Part shown: positions 9,333 through 19,934 of the stretch, piece by piece
Layout: each line of letters begins with the position of its first letter
How positions within the stretch are numbered: the stretch's first letter is position 1
Origin: Candidatus Aphodovivens avistercoris
GTDB taxonomy: Bacteria; Actinomycetota; Coriobacteriia; Coriobacteriales; Eggerthellaceae
Reading direction: 5' to 3'
Length of the DNA stretch: 64,000 nucleotides
Assembly (NCBI GenBank): GCA_018710945.1
Contig: DVIW01000008.1
Span: forward strand, 1-64,000
Notes under the pieces: model-generated
What the model was told of the DNA's origin: nothing
The model's database searches: none
Seen by the model: the letters and a program-made list of their open reading frames with translations, nothing else
Position numbers and translations under genes: made by a program

Positions 9333-10973
9333 ATGGAAGAGAAGTATTCGTTCAGCAGGCGTCGTTTCCTCGGCCTGCTCGGTGCTTCCGCCGCAAGCTT
9401 TGGCCTGGTGAGCATGGCCGGCTGCAGCGGTGGGGAGACCTCCGGCGGCGAGGGCGGCAGCGAAGGCGGCGAGGGCGGCGCGATCGCCGAGTCGATCACC
9501 TACGCCCAGAGCGCCGATCCGCGCGCGCTCGACCCTGCGTTCTTCGATGACGGCGAGTCCGCAAAGGTCTCTGCCAACATCTTCGAGGGTCTGTACCGCT
9601 TCGGCGACACCGACACCACCGTCGTCCCGTGCCTGGCCACCGACCTGCCCGAGATCAGCGACGACGGCCTGGAGTACACCATCAAGCTGCGCGAGGGCGT
9701 GAGGTTCCATGACGGCACCGACTTCAACGCCGCCGCCGTGGTCACCTCCATCGAGCGCCAGCTCGAGCCCAACCGCACCTCCGACATGCCCTACGCGTCC
9801 TTCGTGTTCGGCGAGGAGGCCGCCGGCACCGGCGTCGCCTCCATCGAGGCGGCCGACGACTACACCGTCAAGATCACGCTGCGCGCCGCCAACACCGCGT
9901 TCGAGAAGAATCTGGCCATGGCCTTGGCCGCCCCGATCGTCAGCCCCGCCTGCCTGGAGGCGTCGGGCGGCAACGTCGGCGAGGATCCCACCGGTGCCGG
10001 CACCGGCCCCTACAAGTTTGTCAGCTGGACCAAGCAGTCCAACGTCACGCTTGAGGCCAACGAGGACTACTGGGATACCGAGAACGCGCCCAAGACCAAA
10101 AACGTCGTGTTCCGCATCATCCCCGAGAACAACACGCGCGTGACCGCCCTGACCAACGGCGAAGTCGACATCATCGACGGTGTCGATCTGGCCTCCGTCG
10201 ACCAGATCACCAACAACGGCTACGAGCTGTTCGCCGAGGACGGCATGACCATCAACTACATGGCGTTCAACACCGACAGCGGCGTGTGCACCGACAAGGA
10301 GGTCCGCAAGGCTATCGCCCAGGCCGTCAACGTGCCGGAGCTCGTCGAGACCGTCTACGGCGAGTACGCCACCGTGGCGACCTCCGTCATGCCGTTCTTC
10401 ATGGCGCCCTACGTCGAGGACATCAAGCAGACCGAGTACGATCCCGACGCCGCCCGCGAGACGCTGGCCGCCAAGGGCGTGACCGAGCTCGCCTGCATGA
10501 CCTACACCAACTCCCGCCCCTACAACACCAAGGGCGGCTCTGAGCTGGCGCGCCTGATCCAGGGCTACCTGCAGGAGGTCGGCGTGACGGTGAACATCAC
10601 CGAGTACGACTGGACCACCTACAAGACCAAGTGCCAGACCGATCCGTACGACATCTGCTTCTACGGCTGGACCGGCGACAACGGCGACCCCGACAACTTC
10701 ATGAACCTGCTGGCCGACTCCAACTGGTCCATCAACGTCGCCCGCTGGAACAACCAGGAATACCAGGACCTCATCGCCCAGGGCGTCACGCTTCCCGACG
10801 GCGAGGAGCGCAACGCGATCTACCACCAGTGCGAGGAAATGGTCGCCGAGGAGCAGCCGTGGCTGCTGATCTCCCACTCGCAGAACCTCTGCGGCTACAG
10901 CCCCAAGGTGCACGACTTCTACTACCATCCCACCGGAGTCGTGTTCATGAGAGGCGTCACCAAGGACGCGTAA
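9333..10973 (+). CDS. Peptide ABC transporter substrate-binding lipoprotein (DppA/OppA type, Tat-exported)
   Basis: Family 5 extracellular solute-binding protein of 546 residues, with AAGGAG 8 nt before ATG 9333. The N-terminus has a twin-arginine motif SRRRFLGLL and a lipobox SMAGC, so it is exported by Tat and then lipid-anchored at Cys 30. A Gly/Glu spacer is followed by the SBP_bac_5 core, including SADPRALDPAFFD, DGLEYTIKLREGVRFHDG and the conserved VRKAIAQAVNVPEL. It captures peptides for the DppBCDF pump encoded just downstream. Between it and the permease lie a terminator and a hairpin-rich leader, which should let the binding protein be made in excess of the membrane parts. Confidence 0.94.
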   Translation: MEEKYSFSRRRFLGLLGASAASFGLVSMAGCSGGETSGGEGGSEGGEGGAIAESITYAQSADPRALDPAFFDDGESAKVSANIFEGLYRFGDTDTTVVPCLATDLPEISDDGLEYTIKLREGVRFHDGTDFNAAAVVTSIERQLEPNRTSDMPYASFVFGEEAAGTGVASIEAADDYTVKITLRAANTAFEKNLAMALAAPIVSPACLEASGGNVGEDPTGAGTGPYKFVSWTKQSNVTLEANEDYWDTENAPKTKNVVFRIIPENNTRVTALTNGEVDIIDGVDLASVDQITNNGYELFAEDGMTINYMAFNTDSGVCTDKEVRKAIAQAVNVPELVETVYGEYATVATSVMPFFMAPYVEDIKQTEYDPDAARETLAAKGVTELACMTYTNSRPYNTKGGSELARLIQGYLQEVGVTVNITEYDWTTYKTKCQTDPYDICFYGWTGDNGDPDNFMNLLADSNWSINVARWNNQEYQDLIAQGVTLPDGEERNAIYHQCEEMVAEEQPWLLISHSQNLCGYSPKVHDFYYHPTGVVFMRGVTKDA

Positions 10974-11029
10974 GTCCTGCGAGATCGTCTCTCAGTCGCG
11001 ACCGCGCTCGAATGGGCGTCTAGCGGCGA

Positions 11030-11067
11030 AACCGGACCCGGAACTCCACCGGGTCCGGTTTTCGTTT
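11030..11067 (+). terminator. Terminator between peptide-binding protein and permease genes
   Basis: Perfect 11-bp stem AACCGGACCCG / CGGGTCCGGTT, then TTCGTTT, 57 nt after the stop codon. It probably works partially, giving more binding-protein mRNA than permease mRNA. Confidence 0.85.
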
Positions 11068-11128
11068 ATCGACTGCCTCAGAACCGTGCGCGACCACGGC
11101 GGGACGCTGCATGAAAAAGGCGGCGGAT

Positions 11129-11342
11129 GCGTTCGGAACGCACTTCGGAACGCTCGTGCGAATCGCCCGAAACGCCGTTTTCTTCATGGAGCGCACCGCT
11201 AGATGTGTTTTACCGCCAAAACGGCGGAGGTTGCGATACACTTCTCCACTGGCTTTCTTTACCGAAAGCCGTTCCGCGTTTCGCAAGACGGGGCGAAACG
11301 CTTGGGGAACGGATACGTTCCCCACCCTGTCTCGACAACAGG
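11129..11342 (+). promoter_or_regulatory. Hairpin-rich leader upstream of the peptide permease operon
   Basis: Six short perfect stems follow one another: GCGTT/AACGC (11129-11141), CCGCC/GGCGG (11213-11227), GGCTTTC/GAAAGCC (11251-11270), GCGTTTCGC/GCGAAACGC (11276-11301), TGGGGAAC/GTTCCCCA (11303-11324) and CCTGT/ACAGG (11326-11342). The last ends 21 nt before the permease start. GC content is lower than in the flanking genes. No known riboswitch consensus was recognised, and no T-run follows any of the stems. Confidence 0.55.
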
Positions 11343-11363
11343 ATCGGCAAGAAGGGGGCTTTT

Positions 11364-12383
11364 GTGCTCAATTACATCATCAAACGCATTCTTTTGGTGA
11401 TTCCCGTCCTGCTCGGCGTTACCGTCATCATCTTTTTGATCACGCGCGTCCTCGCTGCCGACCCGGCACCCGTCGTGCTGGGCGAGCATGCGACGCCCGA
11501 TCAAATGGCTGCATGGCGAGCCGACAACGGACTGGATGATCCGATCTGGCTGCAGTACGTCAACTTCCTGGTTGGCGCCTTGCAGGGCGACCTGGGGACG
11601 TCGTACTACACCCACACCGCCATCACCAAAGAGATCGCCGCCCGATTCCCCGCCACCGCCGAGCTGGCCATCTGCGCCATCGTGGTCGCATCGGTCATCG
11701 GCATCGCGCTGGGCGTTCTGGCTGCGGTCAAGAAGAACAAGCTGGCTGACAACATCAGCATGATCATCGCATTGATCGGCATCTCGATGCCGGTGTTCTG
11801 GTCAGGTATTCTTCTCATCCTGCTGTTCTCCGGAATCCTGGGCATCCTGCCCTCAAGCGGCCGCATCGACCCGCTTCTGCAGCCCACGGGCGGCACAGGG
11901 TTCTACATCATCGACACCATCGCGCGCGGCGACTGGGAGGCTTTGGGCGACGCGCTCTACCACCTGATCCTGCCGACGGTCACGCTGTCGCTGTACTCCA
12001 TGGCCATCATCACGCGCATGACGCGCTCGGCGATGCTGGACACGCTGAAGGCCGATTACGTGCGCACCGCGCGCGCAAAGGGACTTTCCAAGGGCTCGGT
12101 CTACATCAAGCACGCCCTGCGCAACGCAATGCTGCCGGTCACGACCGTCATCGGCCTGCAGTTCGGCAGCCTGCTGGGCGGCGCGCTTCTGACCGAGACC
12201 GTGTTCAGCTGGCCCGGCATCGGCAAGTACGCGGTCGACTGCGTGCTCAAAAGCGACTTTCCCGCCGTCCAAGGCATCGTCATCTTGGTTGCGGTGATCT
12301 TCGTGTTCATGAACCTGATCGTCGACATCATCTACGCCTACCTTGATCCGCGCATCAAGTACGGCGCGAAGGAAGAGGGGTGA
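11364..12383 (+). CDS. dppB: Peptide ABC transporter permease (DppB type)
   Basis: Membrane subunit of the dipeptide/oligopeptide importer, 339 residues. GTG 11364 follows AAGAAGGGGG, and the protein opens with the usual MLNYIIKRILLVIPVLLGVTV helix. Six membrane helices are expected. The EAA loop DYVRTARAKGLSKGSVYIKHALRNA contacts the ATPases, and the C-terminus YAYLDPRIKYG is typical of DppB. The stop overlaps the start region of the next gene. Confidence 0.95.
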   Translation: MLNYIIKRILLVIPVLLGVTVIIFLITRVLAADPAPVVLGEHATPDQMAAWRADNGLDDPIWLQYVNFLVGALQGDLGTSYYTHTAITKEIAARFPATAELAICAIVVASVIGIALGVLAAVKKNKLADNISMIIALIGISMPVFWSGILLILLFSGILGILPSSGRIDPLLQPTGGTGFYIIDTIARGDWEALGDALYHLILPTVTLSLYSMAIITRMTRSAMLDTLKADYVRTARAKGLSKGSVYIKHALRNAMLPVTTVIGLQFGSLLGGALLTETVFSWPGIGKYAVDCVLKSDFPAVQGIVILVAVIFVFMNLIVDIIYAYLDPRIKYGAKEEG

Positions 12384-12388
12384 TCCGC

Positions 12389-13324
12389 GTGAGCCAGAAC
12401 AAGCAGCTCGCTACCGAGCCCGCCGCTTCCGTCGAGGCGACCCAGCCCGCGCAGCCCGTCCGCGAGAAGCGCGAGGGCATCTGGCGCGATGTCGTCGCCG
12501 GTATCGTGTCGAACAAGGCGTCGCTGGTGAGCGGCATCTTCATCCTTATCTTGGCAGTCATCGCCATCGTCACCGCCGCCGCGCCGGGGATCCTGCCCTA
12601 CGATCCCTACCAGCAGGACCTGGGGCAGTCGCTTCTGCCCCCCTCGGCGGAGCATTGGTTCGGCACCGACCTGCAGGGCCGCGACATCTTCTGCCGCGTG
12701 ATGGTGGGCACGCAGATCTCGCTGTCGGTGGGCCTGATCGCCGTTGCGTTCTCGCTGACGATCGGCGTCATTTTGGGCTCCATCGCCGGTTACAAGGGCG
12801 GCTGGGTCGACACCGTCATCATGCGCATCATGGATATGATGCTGGCGATCCCTTCCATCCTTTTGGCAATCGCCATCATGGCGGCGCTGGGCCCCGGCAT
12901 CGAGAAGGCCGTCGTCGCCATCGGTTTGGTGTCCATCCCCGAATACGCCCGCATCGTGCGCTCGGAGATCCTTGCCATCAAGGAGAATGACTACGTTGCC
13001 GCTGCGCGCGTCATCGGCGACTCCAACTTCAAGATCGTCTTCCGCCACGTGCTGCCCAACGCGCTGCCGTCCATCATCGTGCGCGCCACGCTGGGCATCT
13101 CCTCGGCCATCCTCGACTGCGCTGCGCTGGGCTTCTTGGGCCTGGGCGTGCAGCCGCCCGCAGCAGAATGGGGCGACATGCTGGGCCGCGGCCGCAACGA
13201 GCTGTTCCGCGCCCCGTGGCTGATGATTTTCCCCGGTCTTGCCATCACGCTGGCCGTGCTCGCCTTCAACCTGCTGGGCGACGGCATCCGCGACGGCCTT
13301 GACCCCAAGTCCAGGAAGAGGTAA
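12389..13324 (+). CDS. dppC: Peptide ABC transporter permease (DppC type)
   Basis: Second permease, 311 residues from GTG 12389 ([11 protein letters not shown]). GAGGGGTGATCC upstream is a near-perfect anti-16S match at good spacing; a GTG at 12380 in the same frame overlaps the dppB stop and is the alternative. A disordered N-tail is followed by the DppC N-domain ([37 protein letters not shown]) and the EAA loop ([24 protein letters not shown]). It forms the channel with DppB. Confidence 0.95.
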   Translation: MSQNKQLATEPAASVEATQPAQPVREKREGIWRDVVAGIVSNKASLVSGIFILILAVIAIVTAAAPGILPYDPYQQDLGQSLLPPSAEHWFGTDLQGRDIFCRVMVGTQISLSVGLIAVAFSLTIGVILGSIAGYKGGWVDTVIMRIMDMMLAIPSILLAIAIMAALGPGIEKAVVAIGLVSIPEYARIVRSEILAIKENDYVAAARVIGDSNFKIVFRHVLPNALPSIIVRATLGISSAILDCAALGFLGLGVQPPAAEWGDMLGRGRNELFRAPWLMIFPGLAITLAVLAFNLLGDGIRDGLDPKSRKR

Positions 13325-13328
13325 TTCC

Positions 13329-14443
<1,115 letters not shown>

Positions 14444-14444
<1 letters not shown>

Positions 14445-15499
14445 TGACCGAGCAAAAGCGCAAAGACGCTGCCCAGCAGAGCGGCCGACGCGGGCTCGAT
14501 GACGACATCCTGCTGGATGTCCAGCATCTGACCAAGCGCTTCGCCGCCGACCGCAACTTCTTCGGCAAGGCCACCTCGTACGTGCATGCCGTCGAGGATG
14601 TCAATTTCTTCATCCGCCGCGGCGAGGCGTTCGGCTTGGTGGGCGAATCGGGCTGCGGCAAGACAACCATCGGCAAGATGATCGCCAACCTGCTCACTCC
14701 CACGTCCGGCAAGATCATCTTCGAGGGTGAGGATCTGGTGGAGATGTCCCCCGCCGAGCGCAAGCAGCGCTGCAAGGACATCCAGCTGATCTTCCAGGAC
14801 CCCTACGCGTCGCTGAACCCGCGCATGCGCGTGGGTGACATCGTGGCCGAGCCCATCCTGACCAACAAGCTGCTGCCGCGCGACCAGGTGGACGACCGCG
14901 TGTGCGAGCTGCTTGAGCGCGTAGGCCTGGCCAGCTACATGCGCAACCGCTACCCACACGAGTTCTCCGGCGGCCAGCGCCAGCGCGTGGGCATCGCGCG
15001 CGCTCTGGCCGTGAAGCCGAAGCTGATCATCTGCGACGAGCCGGTGTCGGCTTTGGACGTGTCCATCCAGGCGCAGGTGCTCAACCTGCTGGACGACCTG
15101 AAGGAGCAGTTCGGCCTCACCTACCTGTTCATCGCGCACGGCCTGAACGTGGTCAAGCACGTCTCCGACCGCGTGGGCGTGATGTATTTGGGCAGGATGA
15201 TGGAGATCGCCCCGAAGAACAGCCTGTACAACGATCCGCTGTCGCCCTACACCCAGGCGCTGCTGTCGGCCATCCCGTCGGTGGACCCCAACGACAAGCG
15301 CGAGCGCATCATCCTGGAGGGCGACGTGCCGAGCCCCATCGACCCGCCGGCGGGCTGCCGCTTCGCGGGCCGCTGCTTCGCCAAGGTGGAGGGCTGCGAC
15401 GAGGCGGCGCCTCCCCTGCGCGAAGTGAAGCCCAACCACTGGTGCGCCTGCCACCGCTACGACGCCTGCCGCAAGGCGCCGGCCGCGGCCACCGACTAG
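14444..15499 (+). CDS. dppF: Peptide ABC transporter ATP-binding protein (DppF type)
   Basis: Second ATPase, 351 residues. Walker A GESGCGKTT, Q-loop FQDPYASLNPRMRVGDIV, signature FSGGQRQRVGIARAL, Walker B LIICDEPVSALDVS, and the C-terminal oligopeptide domain with PPAGCRFAGRCFAKVEGC. It pairs with DppD. It is the last gene of the operon, before a strong terminator. Confidence 0.96.
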
Positions 15500-15597
15500 G
15501 AGGCTTGCAAGCGGAGCTCGGCGCGCTAGTCGCCTGGAGGCGGCTGCGACCCGGTGCCCCGCACGTGCAACGCGCACGCAGAGCACGGCTTCAAACG

Positions 15598-15631
15598 AAC
15601 GGCCCGCTTCGGCGGGCCGTTTCCTTTTTCG
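15598..15631 (+). terminator. Terminator of the peptide transporter operon
   Basis: Perfect 10-bp stem AACGGCCCGC / GCGGGCCGTT with a TTCG tetraloop, followed by TCCTTTTT. Confidence 0.92.
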
Positions 15632-15725
15632 CGGCGCGCGACGGCATCCCCCGCCCCGCTTTGTGCGACAATGCGTAGCGGCACACTTGGGGCCGCAGAC
15701 GCGGCCATGCGAAGAAAGGGCGGCT

Positions 15726-18700
15726 ATGACCAACGACGAGCGGACGGAGCTGGCGGTCGGGTCGCTTCTCCATGGCTTTGCCGTGCAGAAGCGCGAGCAG
15801 CTGGCGGAGATCGACGGCGAAGCCTACGTGCTGCTGCACGAGAAGAGCGGCGCGCGGCTGCTGTACCTGAGAAACGACGACGCGAACAAGGCGTTCTCCA
15901 TCTCGTTCAAGACGCCTCCGGCCGACGACACGGGCGTGTTCCACATCCTGGAGCACTCGGTGCTGTGCGGCTCGGAGAAGTTCCCCGTGAAAGAGCCCTT
16001 CGTCAACCTGCTGAAGAGCTCCATGCAGACCTTCCTGAACGCGCTGACGTTCTCCGACAAGACCATGTACCCGGTGGCCAGCACCAACGAGCAGGATCTG
16101 CTGAACCTGATGGACGTGTACCTGGATGCGGTGCTGCACCCCGCCATCTACCGCAAGCGCGCCATCTTCGAGCAGGAGGGCTGGCACTTCGAGCTCGAGG
16201 GCGGCGCCGAGGCTGCGGCGCCGGCGCGGGCGGATGCGGAAGGGGCCGGCGAGGCGGCGAACGATGGCGCTGCTGGTGCGGCGGACGCGGCGGACGGCGG
16301 CGCTGCCGGCACGACGGATGACCGGCGCCTGCGCTTCAACGGCGTGGTGTACAACGAGATGAAGGGCGCCCTGTCGGATGCGAGCAGCGTGCTGTACGAC
16401 GAGCTGCAGGCCGCCCTGTTCCCCGACGGCGCCTACCGCTACGAGTCCGGCGGCGACCCGCGCGCCATCCCCAGCCTTTCCTACGAGCGCTTCCTGGACG
16501 AGCACCGGCGCCACTACCGCCTGGACAACAGCTACCTGACGCTGTACGGCGACGTGGACATCGACCGCATGTTGGCCTTCTTGGACGAGCGCTACCTGTC
16601 CCCCGTCGCCGACGAGCAGGCCGCCGACCGCGCCCGCCGCGCGCAGGAAGAGAACTGCGGCGAGGACGCGTTCGCCGCGCGCGGGCTGGCGCTGCAGAAG
16701 CCCGTCTGCACGCTCGGCCGTGTGCGCACGATGGACACCGCGCCGGAGAACGCCGGCATGGGGCTGGGCTTCGTCATCGGCGGAGCGCGCGACAGGCTGC
16801 GCATCATGGCGGTGGACGTGCTGCTGGACGCCATTATGGGCAGCAACGAGGCGCCGCTGAAGCGCGCGCTTCTGGACGCGCAGCTGGCCGACGACGCGCT
16901 GGGCTTTCTGGCCGAGGCTACCCTGCAGCCCTTCGCCGTCATCGAGCTGAAGGGGCTCAAGGACGGGGCGGCCGCGCGCTTCCGCGACGCCGCGCGCGCC
17001 GAGCTGGCGCGGCTGGCCGACGGCGGGCTCGACCACGAGCTGGTGGAGGCGTCGCTTTCGCGCTACGAGTTCGTGATGCGCGAGCGCGAGTTCGGCATGG
17101 CCGACGGCGTGGCGCTGTCGATCTCGGCGCTGTCCAGCTGGCTGTACGATGACGAGGCGGCCACCAACAGCCTGCGTTACGAGGACGCGTTCCCCCTGCT
17201 GCGCACGCGGCTGCGCGAGGGCTGGTTCGAGCAGCTCATCCGCGAGGTGCTCCTGGACAACCCGCACCACGCCGAGGTGGAGGTGCGCCCGCAGGCGCCT
17301 GAAGGCACGCCGGAGGAAGAGGCGCGCCTGGCCGCGCTGCAGCAGCGGATGGACGGCGACGACTTCGCCCGCATTGACGCGGACGTGGCCGAGCTGCGCC
17401 GCCTGCAGGCCGAGCCCGACTCCCCCGAGGCGCTGGCGACCCTGCCCTCCCTCACGCGCGACGACCTGCAGGACGCCCCCGCCGAGCCCGCCTACGGCTT
17501 GGACGAAACGGCGCCGGTGACCTGCATCCGCCACGAGGTGCCCACCCACGGCATCGCCTACGCCACCTGCTACTTCGACCTCAGCCGCGTCTCGTTCGAC
17601 GAGCTGCCCTACGTCACCGTGCTCTGCGGCGTGCTGGGCAAGCTGGGCACCGCGCACCGCAGCGCCGCCGAGCTTGACACGCTCGTAAACGGCAAGCTGG
17701 GCAACCTGTCGTTCCACACCGACGTGTTCGAGTCCGAGCGCGACCCAGGCGCCCTCGTTCCCAAGATCGTGGTCGGCTCCAGCGCGCTTTCGGAGAACGT
17801 CGGCTGGCTGGCGCGGCTGCCCCGCGAAGTGATGCGCGAGACCGATTTCTCCGACGCCGCGAAGATCCGCGACATCCTGCTGCAGCAGCGCGTGAGATGG
17901 GAGCAGTCCTTCGCCCAAGCCGGCCATTCCGCCGCCCTGGCGCGCGTGTCCAGCTACTGCCAGCCCGCCGGCGTGCTGCGCGAGAAGCTGCGGGGCGTGG
18001 ACTACTACCGCTTCCTGAAGGATCTGCTGGCGCACTACGACGAGCGCGCCGAGGCCCTGGCGGCGAAGCTGGCCGAACTGGCCGCGCGCCTGTTCTCCGC
18101 CGATGCGCTGACGGCGAGCTTCGCCGGCTCGCCCGAGGACTACGCGCGCTTCTGGGAGGAAGACGGCGCCCAGCTGCCCGCCGTCGGCGCGGCGCCGGGG
18201 CGCCTGGCCGTCCCCGCCCCCGTCGTGCGCAACGAGGCGTTCATCGTGCCCACCGACGTGTGCTACGCCGCCCAGGGCTTCGACCGGCGCCTGCTGGACG
18301 CCGCAGCGCCCTACACCGCCGCCTGGCAGGTGGGCGCCCGCGCGCTGTCCTACGATTACCTGTGGAACGAGGTGCGCGTGCGCGGCGGCGCCTACGGCGT
18401 GGGCTTCCAAGCGGCGCGCACCGGTGGGCTGCGCTTCTACTCCTACCGCGACCCGCACCTGGACGAGACGTTCGCCCGCTTCGATGACGCCGCCGCCTGG
18501 CTGGCCGCCTTCGACCCGGACCGCGCGGAGCTGGACGGCTACGTGGTCAGCACCGTCGCCGGCTTCGACAGCCCGCAGAAGGCGCGCATGCTCATGCACC
18601 GCCAGGACAGCGCCTACTTCATGGGCCGCACGCCGCAAGACCGCCTGGCCTCCCGCGCCGAGATGCTCGGTGCGAACGCGCAGGCGCTTGCCGACCTGGC

Positions 18701-18812
18701 GGACGCCATCGCCCAGGCCAACGCCCGCGGCGCGCGCTGCGCGTTCGGCAGCAAGGACATCCTGGGCGTCTCGAAGGCGAAGCTCGAGGTGATCGACCTG
18801 CTGAACGGCTAG
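15726..18812 (+). CDS. M16C metallopeptidase (PreP/falcilysin-like)
   Basis: Large zinc peptidase of 1028 residues with the two-lobed M16C layout, probably degrading free peptides in the cytoplasm (no signal peptide). ATG 15726 follows GAAAGGG. The inverted zinc motif HILEH is at residues 73-77 and the distal Glu ligand is E211 in NGVVYNEMKG. Between them lies an Ala/Gly/Asp-rich insert (about 159-200) not usual for the family. The M16C-associated domain covers the middle. Near the C-terminus the substrate-clamping region reads LWNEVRVRGGAYGVGF, with the conserved R and Y. Its position after a peptide importer suggests it may digest imported peptides, but it has its own transcription unit. 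Confidence 0.93.
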   Translation: MTNDERTELAVGSLLHGFAVQKREQLAEIDGEAYVLLHEKSGARLLYLRNDDANKAFSISFKTPPADDTGVFHILEHSVLCGSEKFPVKEPFVNLLKSSMQTFLNALTFSDKTMYPVASTNEQDLLNLMDVYLDAVLHPAIYRKRAIFEQEGWHFELEGGAEAAAPARADAEGAGEAANDGAAGAADAADGGAAGTTDDRRLRFNGVVYNEMKGALSDASSVLYDELQAALFPDGAYRYESGGDPRAIPSLSYERFLDEHRRHYRLDNSYLTLYGDVDIDRMLAFLDERYLSPVADEQAADRARRAQEENCGEDAFAARGLALQKPVCTLGRVRTMDTAPENAGMGLGFVIGGARDRLRIMAVDVLLDAIMGSNEAPLKRALLDAQLADDALGFLAEATLQPFAVIELKGLKDGAAARFRDAARAELARLADGGLDHELVEASLSRYEFVMREREFGMADGVALSISALSSWLYDDEAATNSLRYEDAFPLLRTRLREGWFEQLIREVLLDNPHHAEVEVRPQAPEGTPEEEARLAALQQRMDGDDFARIDADVAELRRLQAEPDSPEALATLPSLTRDDLQDAPAEPAYGLDETAPVTCIRHEVPTHGIAYATCYFDLSRVSFDELPYVTVLCGVLGKLGTAHRSAAELDTLVNGKLGNLSFHTDVFESERDPGALVPKIVVGSSALSENVGWLARLPREVMRETDFSDAAKIRDILLQQRVRWEQSFAQAGHSAALARVSSYCQPAGVLREKLRGVDYYRFLKDLLAHYDERAEALAAKLAELAARLFSADALTASFAGSPEDYARFWEEDGAQLPAVGAAPGRLAVPAPVVRNEAFIVPTDVCYAAQGFDRRLLDAAAPYTAAWQVGARALSYDYLWNEVRVRGGAYGVGFQAARTGGLRFYSYRDPHLDETFARFDDAAAWLAAFDPDRAELDGYVVSTVAGFDSPQKARMLMHRQDSAYFMGRTPQDRLASRAEMLGANAQALADLADAIAQANARGARCAFGSKDILGVSKAKLEVIDLLNG

Positions 18813-19028
18813 GAAAACGGACGGCAGAGCGCGCGGGAGCCAGGCAGCTGGACGGCCGGCCGGCTCCCGCCCCCCCTGCGGAGCGCGCCCGCGGCGGCGG
18901 CGGAGGCGCATTCCTTACGGTTCGGTAAATTGCTACTCCATTTGCAGCATTTTCCGAGCGAAACGCCGCGCGATTGGCTATACTCGCACTGAACGAAGAT
19001 AAAGGAGCGCGCGCACGGCGTTTGCGCG

Positions 19029-19034
19029 TACAAT
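19029..19034 (+). promoter_or_regulatory. Candidate -10 box for the sufC-sufB unit
   Basis: TACAAT 66 nt upstream of the sufC start. No good -35 is visible at 16-18 nt. A second -10-like TATACT lies about 50 nt further upstream near 18979. The region 18813-19028 otherwise holds only a 9-bp GC dyad (18833-18870) past the peptidase stop. Confidence 0.35.
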
Positions 19035-19099
19035 AACCCCGGCATCCATCGGGCCCGCGCCAAGCAGGGCGGGCGCACCGAGAGAAAGATAGGTTCACC

Positions 19100-19870
19100 A
19101 TGCTTGAGCTGAAGAACATCGTCTTCGAAGTGAGGACCGAAGACGGCGCCATCAAGCGCATCATCGACGATCTGTCCCTCACCATCCCCGACGACCGCTT
19201 CACGGTCATCACCGGCCCCAACGGCGGCGGCAAGTCCACGCTGGCGAAGCTGATCATGGGCATCGAGAAGCCCACGAGCGGCCGCATCCTGTTCAACGGC
19301 GAGGACATCACCGACCTGTCCATCACCGAGCGCTCCAAGCGCGGCGTCGGCTACGGCTTTCAGCAGCCCGCCCGCTTCAAGGGCATGAAGGTGAAGAAGC
19401 TGCTGGACATCGCCGCCGGCAAGCGCCTGCCGATGCTGGCCTGCAACGAGTACCTGGCGAAGGTGGGCCTGTGCTCGGCCGCCTACCTCACCCGCGAGGT
19501 GGACAAGTCGTTGTCGGGCGGCGAGGTGAAGCGCATCGAGATCGCCACCATCCTGGCGCGCGACCCGAAGCTGGCCATCTACGACGAGCCCGAGGCCGGC
19601 ATCGACCTGTGGAGCTTCGACCGCCTCACCGAGACGTTCCGTGACATCCACGAGGCGCGCGACGGCCGCTCCATCGTCATCATCTCGCACCAGGAGCGCA
19701 TCATCCAGCTGGCCGACGAGATCGTGCTTCTGCGCGACGGCAAGGTGGAGCGCACCGGCGCCCCGGCCGACCTCATGCCCGTGCTCGGCTTCACCCCGAA
19801 GGGCATCCCCGGCTGCCAGCTGTCCGAACCCACCGAGCTGCACCTCACGGAGATCCCCACTACGTGCTAG
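19100..19870 (+). CDS. sufC: SufC-like Fe-S assembly ATPase (SMS-type SmsC)
   Basis: ATPase of the Fe-S scaffold complex, 256 residues. Walker A GPNGGGKST at residues 39-47, signature SLSGGEVKRIEIATIL, Walker B LAIYDEPEAGIDLWSF, H-loop IISHQERI. The GIDLWS sequence after Walker B and the C-terminal extension (FTPKGIPGCQLSEP) set it apart from sugar or peptide ATPases. It is followed 64 nt later by a short SufB/SufD-like protein and by no sufS, sufU or sufE, which is the two-gene SUF-like minimal system (SMS) found in archaea and strict anaerobes. Confidence 0.93.
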   Translation: MLELKNIVFEVRTEDGAIKRIIDDLSLTIPDDRFTVITGPNGGGKSTLAKLIMGIEKPTSGRILFNGEDITDLSITERSKRGVGYGFQQPARFKGMKVKKLLDIAAGKRLPMLACNEYLAKVGLCSAAYLTREVDKSLSGGEVKRIEIATILARDPKLAIYDEPEAGIDLWSFDRLTETFRDIHEARDGRSIVIISHQERIIQLADEIVLLRDGKVERTGAPADLMPVLGFTPKGIPGCQLSEPTELHLTEIPTTC

Positions 19871-19934
19871 CCCACAACCCGCCGCGCTTGCGCCGCCCTG
19901 CGGCGACGGGCGCTTTCAAAGATAGGAGCCGATC

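Noticed and set aside
11020-11325. Minus-strand frame in the peptide-transport leader
   Set aside because: It crosses a terminator and several hairpins and has no family resemblance or start signal.
15591-18911. 1106-codon minus-strand frame opposite the M16C peptidase
   Set aside because: No ribosome binding site or family motif, and composition is that of an antisense shadow; the plus strand has HILEH and M16C features.
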